A stretch of DNA of 62,348 bases from HK-STAS-PATE-36 sp964610345. Lineage in GTDB: Bacteria > Patescibacteriota > Saccharimonadia > Saccharimonadales > JAGQNJ01. The stretch covers positions 1 through 62,348 of the forward strand of contig CAZSVQ010000001.1 in assembly GCA_964610345.1 (NCBI GenBank), given 5' to 3'. The notes below the pieces were generated by a model. That model made no database searches. It saw nothing but the letters and a program-made list of their open reading frames with translations, and had not been told where the DNA came from. The translations under genes were made by a program, and so were the position numbers. Below are positions 60,380 through 62,348 of this stretch, piece after piece; within the stretch, counting starts at the first letter, position 1; each line of letters begins with the position of its first letter.

Positions 60380-61654
60380 TTAATACGACAACCTTGTTTT
60401 TAATTTATAATTTACAGGTAGCTTATATATTAGCGAAGCTAAAGAAATAAAAAATAGTGAAGTCAATTCAATGCTGGGAACATTAAACACGGCGTTTAAA
60501 AATAAGATTAGCACAATAATTGATAGCACGCCAGTTTCGGGGTCGCGTGACAATAGCCCAAGAATTATTCCGAATAGCGCGATAGCGAACAATAAAAATG
60601 AAAAAATTAATCCAAAATAATACGCCATATCAAGAAATAAATTATGTGTTGAAGAAAAGACGATTGATTGGTTCAAGGTATCGGCTAAATCTGCTGGAAC
60701 TTGATTTATGTCATTGATTGATACAGGTAATGAACCAGGCCCGTTACCGAATACGATATTATTTTTTGACACATCCAGTAAAGACAAATAATACATGCTT
60801 GATCTGTACGAAGAGCCTTGATTGATTCTATTGGCCTGGAATCTGTAAAAGTAATTTTTCTGGGTAATTGCTAGTAGTGGCAACAACACAACAATCGTCA
60901 AAACACATAAAAGTATTTTCTTCGATTTTATATTAAATTTTAATGTAATTAAACCTAAAGATATAAGTAAACTTAAATAGCCAATACGTGATTGTGTTAG
61001 AAGTAGTATTATTATAGCTAAGATCAGGGTAATATAATGTAGGAGTAGTAATTTATTTTCTGTATTTTTATTTATTAATTTATAAAAAATTATAACTATT
61101 ACTAAAACTGCATACATGGCTAAAGTTGTAGACTGAACAAGCAGCCCACTAATTCTAATGCCGTGCCAAATATTGTCAAAATCAATAAGAATAGAAAAGC
61201 TTAAAATTATTGTAAATATAGTTATTGCTGAACTAGAAGAGATGTGTCTGGTAAACGTTTTTCTATTAGTAACAGCTAAAACAACAAAGCATAACCAACT
61301 AAGGATACCTAAATACACAGGGGGTGTACCTAGTAAAATTTCACTAATTGGCTGTGAACTTTTTATCAAGCTACCCAAAACAACTAATAATACAATAAGA
61401 AATATTGTTTTAAACTGGGCACGGACTTTATTGAACCGTTTAAAATCTTTTACAATCTCTACATGATTATAAAACAGAATACCTGTAGAGATCCCGAATA
61501 ATGCAAGGGCGCGAAGTGTACTAATGGCTGTGTAATTGTTCGGAATATATATTAGCGGAATGCATAGTAATGCTAATAACGATAGATGATTTTTGTTAAT
61601 TATGTTATATATTTTGTTGACATTTGTAATTTTGCCAATTAAAGCTAACATCAC
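60380..61654 (-). CDS. O-antigen ligase/polymerase-like membrane protein (Wzy/WaaL)
   Basis: 424 aa with about 11-12 membrane helices. LTQSRIGYLSLLISLGLI (about 225) and the outer loop with VFGNGPGSLP and SSTHNLFLDMAYYFG (about 300-345) are the Wzy_C features, including the conserved His. Such enzymes join lipid-linked glycans to an acceptor. The acceptor could be a secondary cell-wall polymer or glycoprotein. It is the middle gene of a leftward three-gene unit. Confidence 0.8.
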   Translation of the reverse strand: MMLALIGKITNVNKIYNIINKNHLSLLALLCIPLIYIPNNYTAISTLRALALFGISTGILFYNHVEIVKDFKRFNKVRAQFKTIFLIVLLVVLGSLIKSSQPISEILLGTPPVYLGILSWLCFVVLAVTNRKTFTRHISSSSAITIFTIILSFSILIDFDNIWHGIRISGLLVQSTTLAMYAVLVIVIIFYKLINKNTENKLLLLHYITLILAIIILLLTQSRIGYLSLLISLGLITLKFNIKSKKILLCVLTIVVLLPLLAITQKNYFYRFQANRINQGSSYRSSMYYLSLLDVSKNNIVFGNGPGSLPVSINDINQVPADLADTLNQSIVFSSTHNLFLDMAYYFGLIFSFLLFAIALFGIILGLLSRDPETGVLSIIVLILFLNAVFNVPSIELTSLFFISLASLIYKLPVNYKLKTRLSY

Positions 61655-61694
61655 TTAATACTAACATTTATAGCAAAAATATGTATTGAAATAT

Positions 61695-62225
61695 TTATTT
61701 ACCGCCACTAGGGTTGGGGACGGGGCACATATTAAATACAGAACAATCGTTAAAGAATGCGGTCCATGTATTAGGGCCAACTACGCCATCGGGAGCTGTA
61801 TTTTTACCTGCGGCACCTTTTGCTTTTTGAAATGCAATTACTTTTTGTTTTGTTGATTCCCCGTATATTCCATCTACAGCTACATATCCACCAACTGTCG
61901 GTGAATTTTTACTGTTTCCAGCTTTGGTTTGAGCGGTTGTCCAGTTATTTAGGCCTACTTGTATAGCATAAACACAAGGCCCTCGACTGCCTACACCCTG
62001 TGTTGGAGGTATGTCACTGGGTGGTTGCTGTATGCATAGTCTAGCCTGATCATTATTAAGATAACTTGCATAATATGCAGTGTATGCACTACTTCTATTT
62101 AACATATAAACACCCAGAGCACCGAAAGTTAGAATAATTGCCATAATTATAAAAAACTGTCGTTTTGAAAAAGAGCCATTTTTTACTTTAACTTGTTTAT
62201 TTGTTGTTTTCTTTTTTGATTTCAT
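61695..62225 (-). CDS. Membrane-anchored peptidoglycan-binding protein
   Basis: 176 aa. A lysine-rich N-terminus and helix (about 25-45) are followed by one PG_binding_1-type domain (about 85-160) with IQVGLNNW, VDGIYGESTKQKVIAFQKAKG and DGVVGPNTWTAFF. Four cysteines (CIQQPP, GPCVYAI, NDCSVF, NMCPVP) may form disulphides. It binds wall peptides or glycan and heads the operon with the ligase-like protein and the PBP. AAGGA precedes the ATG. Confidence 0.85.
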   Translation of the reverse strand: MKSKKKTTNKQVKVKNGSFSKRQFFIIMAIILTFGALGVYMLNRSSAYTAYYASYLNNDQARLCIQQPPSDIPPTQGVGSRGPCVYAIQVGLNNWTTAQTKAGNSKNSPTVGGYVAVDGIYGESTKQKVIAFQKAKGAAGKNTAPDGVVGPNTWTAFFNDCSVFNMCPVPNPSGGK

Positions 62226-62258
62226 GAGAATCCTTTTTATTTTTTATTAGATAACTAC

Positions 62259-62287
62259 ACTTTAATTCTAATGCTTACTTTTGTCAA
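62259..62287 (-). promoter_or_regulatory. Promoter of the peptidoglycan-binding gene operon
   Basis: On the - strand TTGACA (62287-62282), 17-nt spacer, TAAAGT (62264-62259), then a leader with an AAGGA site before ATG 62225. Nothing else is seen up to the window end. Confidence 0.6.
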
Positions 62288-62348
62288 CAAAAATGCACTT
62301 ACTCACTACATCGTGGACACTTTTGCTCGTGGAATGGTTATGTCTAAT

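Overview
The window looks like a chromosomal segment of a Candidate Phyla Radiation bacterium, most probably Candidatus Saccharibacteria (TM7). The evidence is AT-rich DNA, short gene spacing, shortened versions of universal proteins (TsaB of 130 aa, ComEC without its metallo-beta-lactamase domain), a type IV pilus set, ruvC-ruvA-ruvB, recA-recX, sortases, and secreted proteins with the conserved MPRLPIPG..DGG.WG amino end. UGA works as a stop in many genes here (ruvA, tsaE and the gene before recX all end in TGA), so this is not a code-25 lineage. The lineage call is inference from gene content. Ten Ns at 270-279 show the sequence is a scaffold.

Layout. 1-665: 3' end of a tRNA, a membrane-protein gene broken by the N gap, and a second degenerate tRNA-like 3' end. 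763-9302: housekeeping on the + strand (ComEC, a nitrilase-superfamily membrane protein, YebC, a lamin-tail surface protein, ruvC, ruvA, a YecM-like gene, ruvB, a PH-domain protein). 9304-15620: type IV pilus operon on the - strand (pilB, pilC, pilin, terminator, pilM, pilN, pilO, small membrane protein). 15880-20584: collagen-like protein, recA, hydrolase, recX, PRC-barrel protein, tsaE, tsaB. 20736-25736: cell-surface block of a subtilase, an autotransporter-like protein and a sortase; both large proteins end in a PNTG/membrane/basic tail. 26001-31172: RNase Y, tRNA-Pro, LysM-like protein, lipid-kinase-like enzyme and a second sortase. 31246-33675: collagen-like and two glycine-rich tail-fibre-like proteins. 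33708-36396: glycosyltransferase, HxlR regulator with a divergent flavin reductase, and an unknown gene. 36453-37138: a CAT-anticodon tRNA split by a group I intron that carries a dead HNH endonuclease gene on its opposite strand. 37337-41282: FtsB-like protein, tRNA-fMet, TatC, orphan histidine kinase, TatA. 41315-48959: a phage-tail-fibre-like cassette with three tandem paralogues, a Tat-signal mini-protein and a third LPIPG protein. 48985-53732: metal P-type ATPase and a membrane-anchored Clp ATPase. 53951-58917: cellulose-synthase-like GT2, GlxA-like copper-radical oxidase and GH6 glycosidase. 59069-59300: decayed copy of the Clp 3' end. 59335-62225: peptidoglycan-binding protein, O-antigen-ligase-like protein and penicillin-binding transpeptidase.

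How it fits together. Much of the window builds the outside of a small, probably host-attached cell: pili and DNA uptake, two sortases and their likely substrates, Tat export, phage-tail-derived adhesin-like proteins, and a glycan locus. The most striking item is the GT2 / copper-radical-oxidase / GH6 trio. It resembles the Streptomyces cslA-glxA-cslZ locus that makes a hyphal-tip glucan, and all copper and radical residues can be seen. The second is the expanded tail-fibre-like surface repertoire without any other phage genes. A recurring TATAAT-like box 5-10 nt upstream of start codons suggests widespread leaderless transcription.
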